Under the pieces are notes generated by a model. The model ran no database searches, was not told the DNA's origin, and saw only the letters and a list, made by a program, of their open reading frames with translations. From NCBI RefSeq assembly GCF_032854445.1, contig NC_088307.1, forward strand, positions 3,040,001 through 3,104,000: DNA of 64,000 nt, read 5' to 3'. This DNA comes from Liolophura sinensis. Taxonomy: Eukaryota > Mollusca > Polyplacophora > Chitonida > Chitonidae. The position numbers were made by a program, and so were the translations under genes. Of this stretch, positions 48,401 through 55,599 are shown one piece after another (positions within the stretch are counted from its first letter, which is position 1; each line of letters begins with the position of its first letter).

Positions 48401-51400
48401 CTGGAATGTACTCCGCATTCTCCAGGTAGAGGATTAACGATAGGCCTGCAAATCAACCGTAAATTCCAATACTGGGCAAGTTTCCAGTTTGAACTCTTGT
48501 CCCTGAATGTAAAAACAGTCATGCTCTATAATGTGACTTATGAAAAATGTTAGGCAACCTTTGCTTACATTAACTTACCGATCACTAGTCTCATGGTGTT
48601 CCAGGGGCAGAAATGACATATCTTTCTTTTAGAAACTAAAAGGTTCTCAATTTTCTACATCGTTGCCTGAAGAGTTCTAATTCCCCTATTTTCTTCGTCA
48701 CATATACCCCATCACCTCAACAGAAGTTCCACGTCACTATAAAACACCTTACTATAAAAACCCATAGCAATTCACGTTTTTAGTGATGCCGTTTGGCTGC
48801 TCGACATAAGATAATATGCCAGTTCCTGGTCGACCCGTTGTGAGTACATGTAAACACTGTGATTATAGTGGCATTCAGCTTTGTGTCATTCAACCTGTAA
48901 GTTAACGTACCGTTGTCATTTCCAGTGCGTCGCGACGTCAGGATATTGTTAACGTCATTGTTGAAGGAGAAACAATTTCCGAACATGTTAGACTGTGAAA
49001 CCGTAAAATGTCTAAAAAGAAAAACAACATATCTCTCGGTTTTCTTTCATTAGACGTTTTCCTCGTAGCTCGTTGCATGGAGACATAATCAGATTGGTAT
49101 CTTGTGGGTGTCCAAACTTGTTACCACTTATTTCCATTCATTGGAATTATTACGTAAGGAATGACTGTAACCAAGTTGGTGTGTTTTGATCATGTTAACA
49201 TTCTTCACGTCACACGTTTAATACACAGATTCACAGAGTTTTTTCAGCCCGATCTCCATGGTTCACTGAATGTTTCTGACGTATTTGTAACAATCTGGAT
49301 TTCTGTAAGTTTTGAATGGATTTTTAATAATTATTGTTCAAAGCCATAAAGAGTTTTGAAAGGTACATGTGTGTGGAATCGTAGGAGGTCAGGTTTTAGA
49401 AATTGATGTTAAATGTGCAAAACATTGTGAACACGAAAGGCAGCACTCACTCTTTGCCGCACTGCAACCCGGCGTAGGAACACGAAATGAGCATGTCTTC
49501 AAGCTGATGACCAAGAGCAACTTTGTTATTGCTGAAACAACAACAACAACATCCTACAGTAATCAGAAACTTTTAATTCATTGCGCCGTGCTGCCACGCT
49601 AACTCACTCGGCCACGGAGGCCCACAGACAATACTACAAGCATTTCAAAGCAATTTTTAACATTTTCCCTACAGATGTTATGTGCAGTACGTTACCGCTC
49701 TAAAATACATCCTTGTCAAATAAGTCATGTTTTAATTCTGGTACCTAATTATATGTGAATTCTATTATAATTGTCGCGTTTAGAATTAATATTCTTCTCT
49801 TTAATCACTTCAATCAATTGGCGAATTCGGGAGACCCCAGGATCAAATCTGGGTCGGGTCATACTAAAGGCTTTAAAAATGGTACTTGCTTCTGCATCGC
49901 TTGGCGACCATGAACTATTCCTGCCACATAAAAATACATTATACATGTATGTGCACACACCTAATGACTCCTCGTCGTCATATGTCCGAAACATTGCTTA
50001 GTACGACGTTAAATTCCAAGCTACTTACGTGTACATATCAAATCTTGGTTTGATACATGTATGCTCTGTAGACGCCCGTAATGTAACCAAATCACATTAT
50101 AATATTATAACATTATGGTAGCACTTGATACCTGTAATGTGACTTAATTACACTGGATGTGGCAAGTGTTACTATAGTGTAATAATTATTACATTCAGAT
50201 AGAACTTAATACATGTAATGTGACTTAAAAACATTCGGTGTGGCACGCGTTACCATACTGTTATAATAATTACATTAAAGGTAACATTCAACGCCCTACC
50301 TGTTATGTGATGTGTATTACACTGGGTAGGCTTGGGTAGAACTGACTCTTGCATGTCTCTGGGCATTGCATAGACGTGCCCATAATGAAACTACCCTGCG
50401 TTTACACTGGGTAGGCCTGACTCATGCATGTCTCTGGGCATTGCATAGACGTCCCCATAATGAAACTACCCTGTCTCAAAATAAAACCATTCTGGACGAT
50501 ACTCGTTTAAGCTGAGCCAGTGAAAGTCTGGTCTGCATTTAATGTAATCTCATCTCACGCCAGAAGTAAATCTTGCTTGAACCCATAGGTACTCATCTGT
50601 AAACAGTGTTTTATTTACACAAACAAATCAACGTAGAAGTGAATAAATTCGGTTACATAATGGCCACAGAACCAGTCATAACTTAACCATAATGTCATAC
50701 ATAGCGGATCTTCAACTCATGACCTGGTAGTACCAAAGTTATTAAAAGAGAGTTAAAAAAGAAGTAAACGACACTTTTTACTAGAGTTCAATAAATTCCA
50801 TAATGGAGGGTCACGAATTGGAAATTCCGTTTATCCAATCAATGGGAGATCGAAAAAAGTACAAAATCATGCCTCAGATTAGCGAGATTGGTTTGTCTTC
50901 TGTCTCTGTTTACAGAACGCGGAGTAATTTTAGGTGTGACGTCAGTAATTCTACCCCACACCAACGCGCAGCATATACACGTACGCCACACTAAAGAGTT
51001 TAACTTTGGGACTGCCCTTTAACTGACCAACATTTAGGCCTATCGTGTATTGTGATCTAGACAGTTAAAACTAAGTAGCAGTTACCCGATAACTGTTTTC
51101 AGTTTGCGAACATGATTGTCAAAGGGGGACATCGAGGAGTCACGAGAAGATGAGTGATGGCTGCCGAATATGATGCCTGTCAAGGGCCACAGTACGCTTC
51201 CAGTAATATCATGGGCGAAGAAACGAAGGGGCGAAGTTGCGATGCGAAGAGGCGAAGTTGCGATGCGAAGGGTCAAAGTTGCGATGCGAAGAGACAAATA
51301 GACGATAATCCGAAGTCGGGATGCGAAGGGTCGAAGACGCATACTGTAGCCCTTATCAGTCACTATAAGAATGATGTAAAACAAAGTTGTTCGTTGGGCG

Positions 51401-54400
51401 TGTAGCTTTTGATTGGCTGATTTTTATCAATGAACTATGGTCAGTCAATCAAATAACTCTCTCAACATTGTTGAGCAATGATGTGACTCGATATTTTTGC
51501 TCATAGTGTAATAGTATAACGTTTCATAACGACTTGTTACCCACAATGTAAAAATTATTACGGATTTTCATTACTCGGCAGGCATCTACAGTGCTTCCAC
51601 AGCTTCCTAGGCACATTTTACTCACCTGTCTTCTCCCCCATATAGGGACTTGAACTCTTCCATGGCCTGATATTGCGGATCCGCTTTGACATTCGATCCC
51701 AAGCCTATATCGTTGTCGTACATGTAGTAGTCCTCATAAAGCGTCTCATTGCCATCCCAGAAAAGATCCAACCATTCGAAGATGTACTAGGAAACAGAAA
51801 TTGAAACTGAATTGATATTTAGCAAATATTTCAGGGCTTTGATTTTTTTTCTTTTTTTGCGGATTATTGGCAAACCGTCAAAGCCGTCAAACCGAGTGAT
51901 TCTGGCCTGTAGTACATACGGCCTTTGTTTGAAAGCCTGCGTTTCACTCGAATGCCATTCTTAACAGTGCATGATTACTGGATTATGCCATATTTTAAAT
52001 GCTTTCTATATAGTTTATTTATTTATTTACTTGACCAAATGCTTACATGTAGGTTAGCCCTTACACTGAAGAGTAACTAAGGTCTGTGGCCTTTTTGAAA
52101 TTTGTTGACGACACCTTTTCGTTTTTTTAATATAAGCTTTATTTGGCATTGAAACATTAAGGCGACTTTGTAGGTCTCATTTAGGAAATTTGGTTAATAA
52201 CAAAAGTGGTTTAACCTAACATCTCATAATTCCTGAGTTTGGAGCTAAATAGCAATTAAATCAATAAACAAATAAATTAAAAAATCAATAAATTCATTCA
52301 TTCATTAAATGTATTACGTGTGTGTTTGTGTATATTTATTATTTATTTATTTATTTGATTGGTGTTTTACGCCGTACTCAAGAATATTTCACTTATGCGA
52401 GGGCGGCCGGCATTATATCATATGCCATATAGCCTGTTATCTTATCTTATCTTATGTCATATAGCCTGTTATCTGGTTTGTCATTTGTTGTTCAAATTCA
52501 GCATTATACCTATGGATTCCATCGTACGATTTTTTTTGATTGTTGTTTTACGCCGTACTCAAGAATATTTCACTTATACAACGGCGGTCAGCATTATGGT
52601 GGGTGGAAACCGGGCACAGCCCGGGGGAAACCCACGACCATCCGCAGGTTGCTGGGAGACCTTCCCACTTACGGCGGGAGAAGAAGCCAGCATGAGCAGG
52701 ACTTGAACTCACTGCGACCGCATTGGTGAGAGGCTCCTGGGTCATTACGCTGCGCTAGCGCGCTAACCGACTGAGCCACGGAGGCCCCGTTTGTGTATAT
52801 CAGACCGAGGTACAAATTTGGCCTATACAGGTCCTTACGGCGTAAAACTGTTGTATGTATCCGCCTTTTCGGAGTATACAATTTATGGAATAAGCTTACG
52901 CCATGTACTTGTATAACATATAACAAGCTCAATTAGACACAAATAGAAATGTGCGGAGCAATTCAGTTATATTGTCTAACGTTGATGTAATGGTTTAGCA
53001 CCATAAGTTGCATCACAGCAATTTAAGCGTCCCCAGTTGTTAAGCAAACATTAAGGTTCCTGGCCATAATGAAATGTGGTGGACGTCCGAAATCATCAAA
53101 TAATAACAGCTGGTATTCAACTGAACGTTAATGACATGTGAAGGATTGCGATGAAGGGTCAATTAGTATTGAAGTGAATGCTGCGGTTATAAAGGGGTGA
53201 CAGTGTGGTGCACAATAGTTAACTGGCTGGCATGTATATACAGTGTACCTCGCTTATATATAAAAGCAAAAGCCGTTCAAATGTATTAGATATGAATGGG
53301 GTTTGTCATCAAATTTCACCAGGGAAAAGCCATTAGACATGCTTGCTGAACTAGCTTGCTCTGATGTAAACACTCCTTTGATTTGACTCTGTCTAAATGA
53401 ACACTTAATGACTGGTAAAGAAATGACCAACATGATTGGATAAATCGGAACTGATTTGAGCCCAAAACTGACTCAAAAGACAGGTACATTATTGCTTCAA
53501 TGACAAAGGAGTCCTGTAAACATATAATGTCAAGAATTTCATTTGTATTTTACCAAAACGTAATTATGTCTTTTATATTCGAAATCTGAGATAAATTGTG
53601 TTTATGTTTGATCTGCATGCAAGTGTTACCCTTAAGGGTGATTAAGTTAAACCCGAACGTGTACCTTGAAAGTAAGTTCAAGTAAGCCTGAAAGTCAATT
53701 AGGGTCCGTTTCCTTGGCACGTAACAGTACTGAGGTTGAAGCACTACAACCTTAAATCCTATGCTGGCTTCCTCTCGTGAGAAGGTGTTCCAACAACCTG
53801 GGATGGTCGTGGGTTTCCCAGCGGACTCCATACGTTTTCCTCCCACCATAATATGAGTGTGATATATAACCTGTATCCTCAAGCTTAAAATTTGATGTAT
53901 AACCAGTATCCTAAAGCAAAAAGTGTTATATATAGCGTGTATCCTAGAGCAAAAAGTGTGATAGATAGCGTGTATCCTAGAGCAAAAAGTGTGATATATA
54001 GCGTGTATCCTAAAGCAAAAAGTGTGACATATCACCTGTACCCTAAAGCAAAAAGTGTGATATATAACCTGTATCCTCAAGCTTAAAATTTGATGTATAA
54101 CCAGTATCCTAAAGCAAAAAGTGTGATATATAGCGTTTATCCTAGAGCAAAAAGTGTGATATTTCACCTGTATCCTAAAGCAAAAAGTGTGACATATAAC
54201 CTGTATCCTAAAGCAAAAAGTGTGACATATCACCTGTATCCAAAATCAAGAAGTGTGATACGTAACCTATATCCTAGAGCAAAAAGTGTGATATTTCACC
54301 TGTATTCTAAAACAAAAAGTGTGATATATCACCTGTATCCAAAAGCAAGAAGTGTGATACGTAACCTGTATCCTAGAGCAAAAAGTGTGATATTTCACCT

Positions 54401-55592
54401 GTATCCTAAAGCAAAAAGTGTGATATATCACCTGTATCCAAAAGCAAGAAGTGTGATACATAATATCCTAAAGCTTAAAATGTGATGTAGAACCAGTATC
54501 CTAAAGCTGAACGTCTGATATATAACCTGTATTCTAAAGCCGAAAGTGTGCAACAACAGTTAGCTTAACCTGTAGGCTAAACTATAACGTGTGTCAATAG
54601 GCTAAAAATGTAATTATAACCGATATCCGTAAGCTTAAGGTGTAATTAATTAATGGTCAAAGTCTAATTATAACACGCATCCTTTGACTGGAGTGTATTT
54701 ATGTATTTTAAATAAGAAAGTGTATACGCCAATCCATACGCCAAACCAAATCGTCTTGGATAGCATGTGCATTAATAAAACGAAAAGTGTACATGTCACC
54801 CAGCTAGGCCCAACAGACCGGAATATACATGTCACCTAGCTGTGCCAACAAACATGAATATACTTGTCACCTAGCTGTGCCCAATAAACCGGAATATACA
54901 TGTTGCCTAACTGTGCCCAGCAAACCGGAATATACATGTCACCTAGCTGTGCCCAACAACCCGGAATATACATGTTGCCTAACTGTGCCCAGCAAAACGG
55001 AATATACATGTCACCTAGCTGTGCCCAACAACCCGGAATCTACATGTCACCTAGCTGTGCCCAACAAACCGGAATATACATTCACCTATTTGTGCCCAAC
55101 AAACCTGACTATACATTCTGAATTAGCCTGCATCACTGAAGCACTTACATCATTGCTATAATAGGATGGGGTGTAATTGAGTCGGGCAAGGAAGTCTCGC
55201 AGTTTTGAAGACACTGTATTATTGATCTGACTTCGTCTGATCGGATTGGTGTTGCATATGGACACCAATGGAAACTTCAGCTTGGAGAATCCCATGTAGA
55301 TGCCGACTCTAGTTTTAAAGCTCGTGTACTCTACGAAGTTCTTGTGAGTCATGTATATAGTGAGAGACCACGCAGCCAAAAATAGGATGATCCACATTAC
55401 TTTTCCGTGCCAGCTGCGACTGGTGGAAATATTTCCCGGCCCCACACACGATGTCTTGTCCGCAAAACGACCAAGCACATCCCAAAAGGAATATGGTTCT
55501 TTGGTGCATATTTGAAGCCCGCGGATCACCGTGTTGGTATCGCTTGAGGTACTTTCACCGAAGGCATTCTTCATCGTGGTCGGCGGCTCCAT
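36228..55592 (-). CDS. DEG/ENaC family sodium channel subunit, 11 coding exons (whole gene span)
   Basis: Spliced on the minus strand, exons 55592-55149, 51786-51626, 49011-48911, 48445-48282, 46820-46716, 46086-45954, 44413-44338, 43080-43023, 40635-40550, 40444-40369 and 36443-36228 total 1620 bp, giving 539 residues plus stop. All introns are GT..AG and all phases agree. Visible features in order: cytosolic N-terminus with a TSCVG motif (47-51), TM1 (about 64-81), the post-TM1 FPLVSICN motif (107-114), GNCFSFN (213-219), the LTSGYGARLVI block (252-262), the cysteine-rich ectodomain (C303, C327, C331, C340, C342, C364, C372, C388, C390, C394), the NFMKVNVFY strand leading to TM2, and TM2 (about 474-499) with DLGG and the GLS filter position. 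Family members form trimeric, amiloride-sensitive Na+ channels in the plasma membrane, gated by acid, peptides or force. I cannot assign the subfamily. The ATG at 55592 is preceded by an in-frame TAG, so it is the likely start; a splice acceptor at that TAG with an upstream exon is the alternative. A possible poly(A) signal on this strand lies at 35702-35697. Confidence 0.93.
36582..38962. repeat. 74-bp minisatellite, about 32 copies, in DEG/ENaC intron 10
   Basis: Tandem copies of a 74-bp unit recognisable by cgcaaaccacggccc, gtcgctaccataccaacc and ggattctagcctcatacc. Copies differ at few positions (cgcaa/cgtaa, cacagct/cacatct, acatgaaac/acacgaaac). The variants form a higher-order period of seven units: the variant ccagaaagaaac occurs at about 37115 and again 518 bp later. 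Short open frames of 62 codons recur inside it because three units (222 bp) keep the frame; they are not genes. Confidence 0.97.
38963..39370. other. Unrecognised part of DEG/ENaC intron 10
   Basis: AT-rich single-copy-looking sequence between the 74-bp array and a SINE. I see no exon, repeat or known motif in it. Confidence 0.6.
39371..39565 (-). mobile_element. SINE copy, degenerate
   Basis: The tail side and body of the window's common SINE (ttatttattt, then atatttcacttata and the accgggta/aacccacgaccatcc block) run in minus orientation. A homopolymer of ttttttttgggggggggg interrupts the body at about 39455-39475. It lies in DEG/ENaC intron 10. Confidence 0.85.
39895..39975. repeat. 21-bp tandem repeat, about 4 copies
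   Basis: Copies of gagattgtgtctgttgtgcga, near perfect, inside DEG/ENaC intron 10. Confidence 0.9.
40195..40368. repeat. 15-bp AT-rich tandem repeat at the donor of DEG/ENaC intron 10
   Basis: About 11 degenerate copies of aaagaaggtgtaaat. The array starts within a few bases of the exon 10 donor, so on the gene strand it reads as a pyrimidine-rich repeat of the type ttctttatttacacc. Confidence 0.9.
40369..40444 (-). CDS. DEG/ENaC exon 10: pre-TM2 palm strand
   Basis: A 76-bp exon, phase 2 to 0, encoding residues 444-468: RNFMKVNVFYLDMNYEEI and then KEEPSYS. This is the conserved strand leading into TM2. The acceptor is tttctttcag and the donor gtacgt. The intron that follows begins directly with a 15-bp AT-rich tandem repeat. 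Confidence 0.94.
40445..40549 (-). other. Shortest intron (intron 9) of the DEG/ENaC gene
   Basis: 105 bp, from the gtagta donor to the cag acceptor, with a T-rich tract before the acceptor. It holds no repeat. All other introns of this gene run from about 0.46 to 3.9 kb. Confidence 0.8.
40550..40635 (-). CDS. DEG/ENaC exon 9: linker before the pre-TM2 strand
   Basis: An 86-bp exon encoding residues 415-442 plus two bases of R443. It has two cysteines (C422 and C431) in the variable linker and ends DMAEKR. The acceptor is cgttgcag and the donor gtagta. Only 105 bp separate it from exon 10, the shortest intron of the gene. Two other frames are also open here but break the phase on both sides. 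Confidence 0.85.
41714..42646 (+). pseudogene. Tc1/mariner-type transposase remnant (in DEG/ENaC intron 8)
   Basis: A DDE transposase relic that moves DNA by cut and paste when intact. An N-terminal helix-turn-helix (QADIATFAGISQSAVSKIL) lies at 41814-41880. After a frame change near 41900 a second stretch has TDES (first Asp near 42079), SVMVWGG, LQDN (second Asp near 42346) and SPDMNPIEH (Glu near 42454). A further frameshift near 42463 moves the C-terminus (VLGRTIKDRDN and on to RARGGHTPY) to another frame. A span of roughly 50 residues between the first helix-turn-helix and the VNRRLID segment is missing compared with relatives. The second Asp and the Glu are separated by 35 residues, one more than DD34E, owing to a repeated aac codon. 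It is clearly dead. I did not find terminal inverted repeats. It lies antisense to the channel gene. Confidence 0.92.
42878..42932. repeat. 21-bp tandem repeat, about 2.5 copies
   Basis: Copies of aaaaatctggtgcaaatttgg just upstream (plus strand) of channel exon 8, inside intron 8. Confidence 0.85.
43023..43080 (-). CDS. DEG/ENaC exon 8: 58-bp exon with the WP motif
   Basis: A very short exon encoding W395 to V414 (EQTYDTMLSSRDWPTNTYV after the split Trp). The Tyr-x(n)-Ser-x-x-x-Trp-Pro pattern is what the family shows just after the CxCPxxC motif. The acceptor is cctattcag and the donor gtaaag; it enters in phase 2 and leaves in phase 0. It fills exactly the phase gap between exons 7 and 9. 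It would be easy to miss by automatic annotation. Confidence 0.9.
43140..43475. repeat. Degenerate tctcgtg-aacgaca repeat split by a SINE
   Basis: Short degenerate units such as atctcgtgtgaacgacag and tctcgctaggacgac recur at 43160-43265 and resume at 43438-43460 after a SINE. The SINE probably inserted into an existing simple array. It lies in DEG/ENaC intron 7. Confidence 0.7.
43272..43425 (-). mobile_element. SINE copy, 5'-truncated
   Basis: Tail (cttatttatttgattggtg) and body (tgtttcacttatacc, accggacagagcccgg, cccacgaccatcc) of the common SINE in minus orientation; the tRNA head is absent. In DEG/ENaC intron 7. Confidence 0.9.
43740..43890 (+). repeat. Dispersed repeat related to the 48-bp minisatellite at 11.7 kb
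   Basis: Contains aacccagagaagtgacaaca, then tggcaaattgtgaaacgtaa and ccggtgaaata, followed by a stretch ending in tgttcatgtgtatgctta. The same order of motifs follows the 48-bp array at 12730-12880. It lies in intron 7. Confidence 0.7.
44338..44413 (-). CDS. DEG/ENaC exon 7: CDCPNAC motif
   Basis: A 76-bp exon, phase 1 to 2, encoding S370 to C394 plus two bases of W395. It contains SVPCDCPNAC, equivalent to the family's Cys-x-Cys-Pro-x-x-Cys disulfide motif. The acceptor is gcgcccacag and the donor gtaagtc. Reading through the donor would give TAA immediately, so the splice site is required. Confidence 0.92.
45335..45600 (-). mobile_element. Full-length tRNA-derived SINE (DEG/ENaC intron 6)
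   Basis: Read on the minus strand it starts with a tRNA-like head (gcctccgtggctcagttgg, then a B-box-like gagttcaagtcc), continues with a conserved body (gggtttcccccgggctctgc, ataatgctggccgccctcg) and ends in a tail of att/aaat repeats. It is one of the most complete copies in the window, with A- and B-box-like motifs for RNA polymerase III. Confidence 0.95.
45611..45908. repeat. 75-bp tandem repeat, 4 copies (DEG/ENaC intron 6)
   Basis: Four copies of a unit starting agtaaattgaatttctaact and including gaaatcacgagaactcgtgg. Each unit has the short palindrome cacgagaactcgtg. The array stops about 45 bp from the 3' end of exon 6. Confidence 0.95.
45954..46086 (-). CDS. DEG/ENaC exon 6: thumb domain with the CGC motif
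   Basis: The exon encodes residues 326-369 plus one base of S370, including SCQATCLYSLILRQCGC (326-342). This matches the family pattern in which two cysteines four residues apart are followed by a Cys-Gly-Cys. C364 is also conserved. The acceptor is tattttccag. The chosen donor is gtatga at 45953-45948, because it gives the phase 1 exit that exon 7 needs; reading through would reach a stop near 45919. Confidence 0.93.
46087..46715. other. DEG/ENaC intron 5, unremarkable
   Basis: Contains an A/C-rich low-complexity patch at 46290-46365 (caaacaaacgaacaac, a run of c, then a-rich). I see no mobile element or exon. Confidence 0.6.
46716..46820 (-). CDS. DEG/ENaC exon 5: start of cysteine-rich domain
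   Basis: A 105-bp exon, phase 0 to 0, encoding residues 291-325, from INITRQGKPYGDC (C303 is the conserved cysteine) to DNKYTRQ. The acceptor is tttacag and the donor gtgagc. It corresponds to the family segment running from the palm strand into the thumb's disulfide ladder. Confidence 0.92.
46821..47955. other. Rest of DEG/ENaC intron 4
   Basis: AT-rich sequence; I see no mobile element, array or further exon. Confidence 0.55.
47960..48205. repeat. Foldback repeat plus 21-bp tandem units (DEG/ENaC intron 4)
   Basis: A left arm with gaagcgatggaacgattt and gatgacaggatactg is followed by a right arm with the exact complement cagtatcctgtcatc and tandem units of the type atcgtttcatcgcttcgcac. 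The arms form an imperfect hairpin around a loop of about 25-30 bp. Related units occur at 9230-9300. Confidence 0.85.
48282..48445 (-). CDS. DEG/ENaC exon 4: core beta-strand block
   Basis: The exon encodes G236 to L290. Hallmarks are LSLILYLENAEYIPG (237-251), TSGYGARLVI (253-262) and the strand ending AETDVGLRL. This is one of the most conserved ectodomain blocks of DEG/ENaC channels. The acceptor is gatttgcag and the donor gtaagaa; it leaves in phase 0. The match is strong enough to identify the family from this exon alone. Confidence 0.95.
48911..49011 (-). CDS. DEG/ENaC exon 3: GNC(F/Y)xFN motif
   Basis: The exon completes R202 and encodes residues 203-235 plus one base of G236. It holds MFGNCFSFNN (211-220), the family's conserved motif with the first core-domain cysteine, C215. 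The acceptor ctttttag precedes 49011 and the donor gtacgt follows 48911. It ends in phase 1, which exon 4 matches. Confidence 0.92.
49012..49570. other. DEG/ENaC intron 2, 3' part
   Basis: AT-rich, unrecognised sequence. Short open frames on both strands show no protein motif and fit neither phase of the flanking exons. Confidence 0.5.
49577..49623 (-). mobile_element. SINE tRNA-head fragment
   Basis: Only the tRNA-like head remains; it reads gcctccgtggccgagtgag on the minus strand. In DEG/ENaC intron 2. Confidence 0.7.
50082..50290. repeat. Roughly 110-bp direct repeat, about 2-3 diverged copies
   Basis: Recurring blocks with acctgtaatgtgacttaa, ggtgtggca-gtta and taataattattacatt. AT-rich and partly self-complementary (taataattatta). 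In DEG/ENaC intron 2. Confidence 0.75.
50318..50475. repeat. About 80-bp tandem duplication
   Basis: Two near-identical copies containing tgcatgtctctgggcattgc, catagacgt and cccataatgaaactaccctg. In DEG/ENaC intron 2. Confidence 0.9.
51215..51330. repeat. Short gcgaagttgcgatgc tandem repeat
   Basis: About five degenerate units of the type ggcgaagttgcgatgcgaag. On the opposite strand they resemble the ttcgc-atcg units at 9.2 and 48.1 kb. In DEG/ENaC intron 2, about 300 bp from exon 2. Confidence 0.8.
51626..51786 (-). CDS. DEG/ENaC exon 2: proximal ectodomain
   Basis: The exon encodes residues 149-201 plus two bases of R202, beginning YIFEWLDLFW and ending near SLYGGED. The acceptor is cctag before 51786 and the donor gtgag follows 51626. 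It enters in phase 0, as exon 1 requires, and leaves with two bases. The peptide is acidic and tyrosine-rich, like the poorly conserved finger region of the family. The assignment rests mainly on splice sites, phase and position between two recognised exons. Confidence 0.85.
52336..52417 (-). mobile_element. SINE tail fragment
   Basis: The tail and first body segment (tatttatttgattggtgttt, caagaatatttcacttat) in minus orientation, broken off in the ggcggccggcattat motif. In DEG/ENaC intron 1. Confidence 0.9.
52531..52788 (-). mobile_element. Full-length tRNA-derived SINE (DEG/ENaC intron 1)
   Basis: A near-complete copy. The minus strand begins ggggcctccgtggctcagtc, continues through the B-box-like gagttcaagtcc and body, and ends in a T-rich-flanked tail. 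It is close in sequence to the copy at 45335-45600, so both are probably young. Confidence 0.95.
53758..53852 (+). mobile_element. SINE body fragment next to a minisatellite
   Basis: Carries tgctggcttcctctcg, ggatggtcgtgggtttccc and ttttcctcccaccataat in plus orientation. It ends where the 33-bp array begins. Confidence 0.85.
53855..54560. repeat. 33-bp minisatellite, about 20 copies (DEG/ENaC intron 1)
   Basis: Units of the type aaaaagtgtgatatataacc plus tgtatcctaaagc. As 33 is a multiple of three, the array is open over long stretches on both strands and mimics a repetitive protein; this is an artefact. A block starting atcctcaagcttaaaatttg is repeated at 53876 and 54073. Confidence 0.95.
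54790..55115. repeat. 36-bp minisatellite, about 9 copies (DEG/ENaC intron 1)
   Basis: Units containing ggaatatacatgtcacctag and ctgtgcccaacaaacc. The array ends about 30 bp from the 3' end of exon 1. The repetitive open frames it creates are not genes. Confidence 0.95.
55149..55592 (-). CDS. DEG/ENaC exon 1: N-terminus, TM1 and post-TM1 region
   Basis: This exon encodes residues 1-148. The cytosolic part contains F43 and TSCVG (47-51), the place where the family normally has a His-Gly gating dipeptide. TM1 is a hydrophobic run at about 64-81. The conserved post-TM1 motif FPLVSICNTNPIRRSQ spans 107-122. The donor is gtaagt at 55148-55143 and the exon ends in phase 0. The ATG at 55592 is directly preceded by TAG, so no longer in-frame start exists in this exon. 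Confidence 0.93.
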
Positions 55593-55599
55593 CTACAAC

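Noticed and set aside
53550-54485. Repetitive open frames of 131 (plus) and 227 (minus) codons
   Set aside because: They follow the 33-bp period of the intron 1 minisatellite and lie inside an intron of the channel gene.
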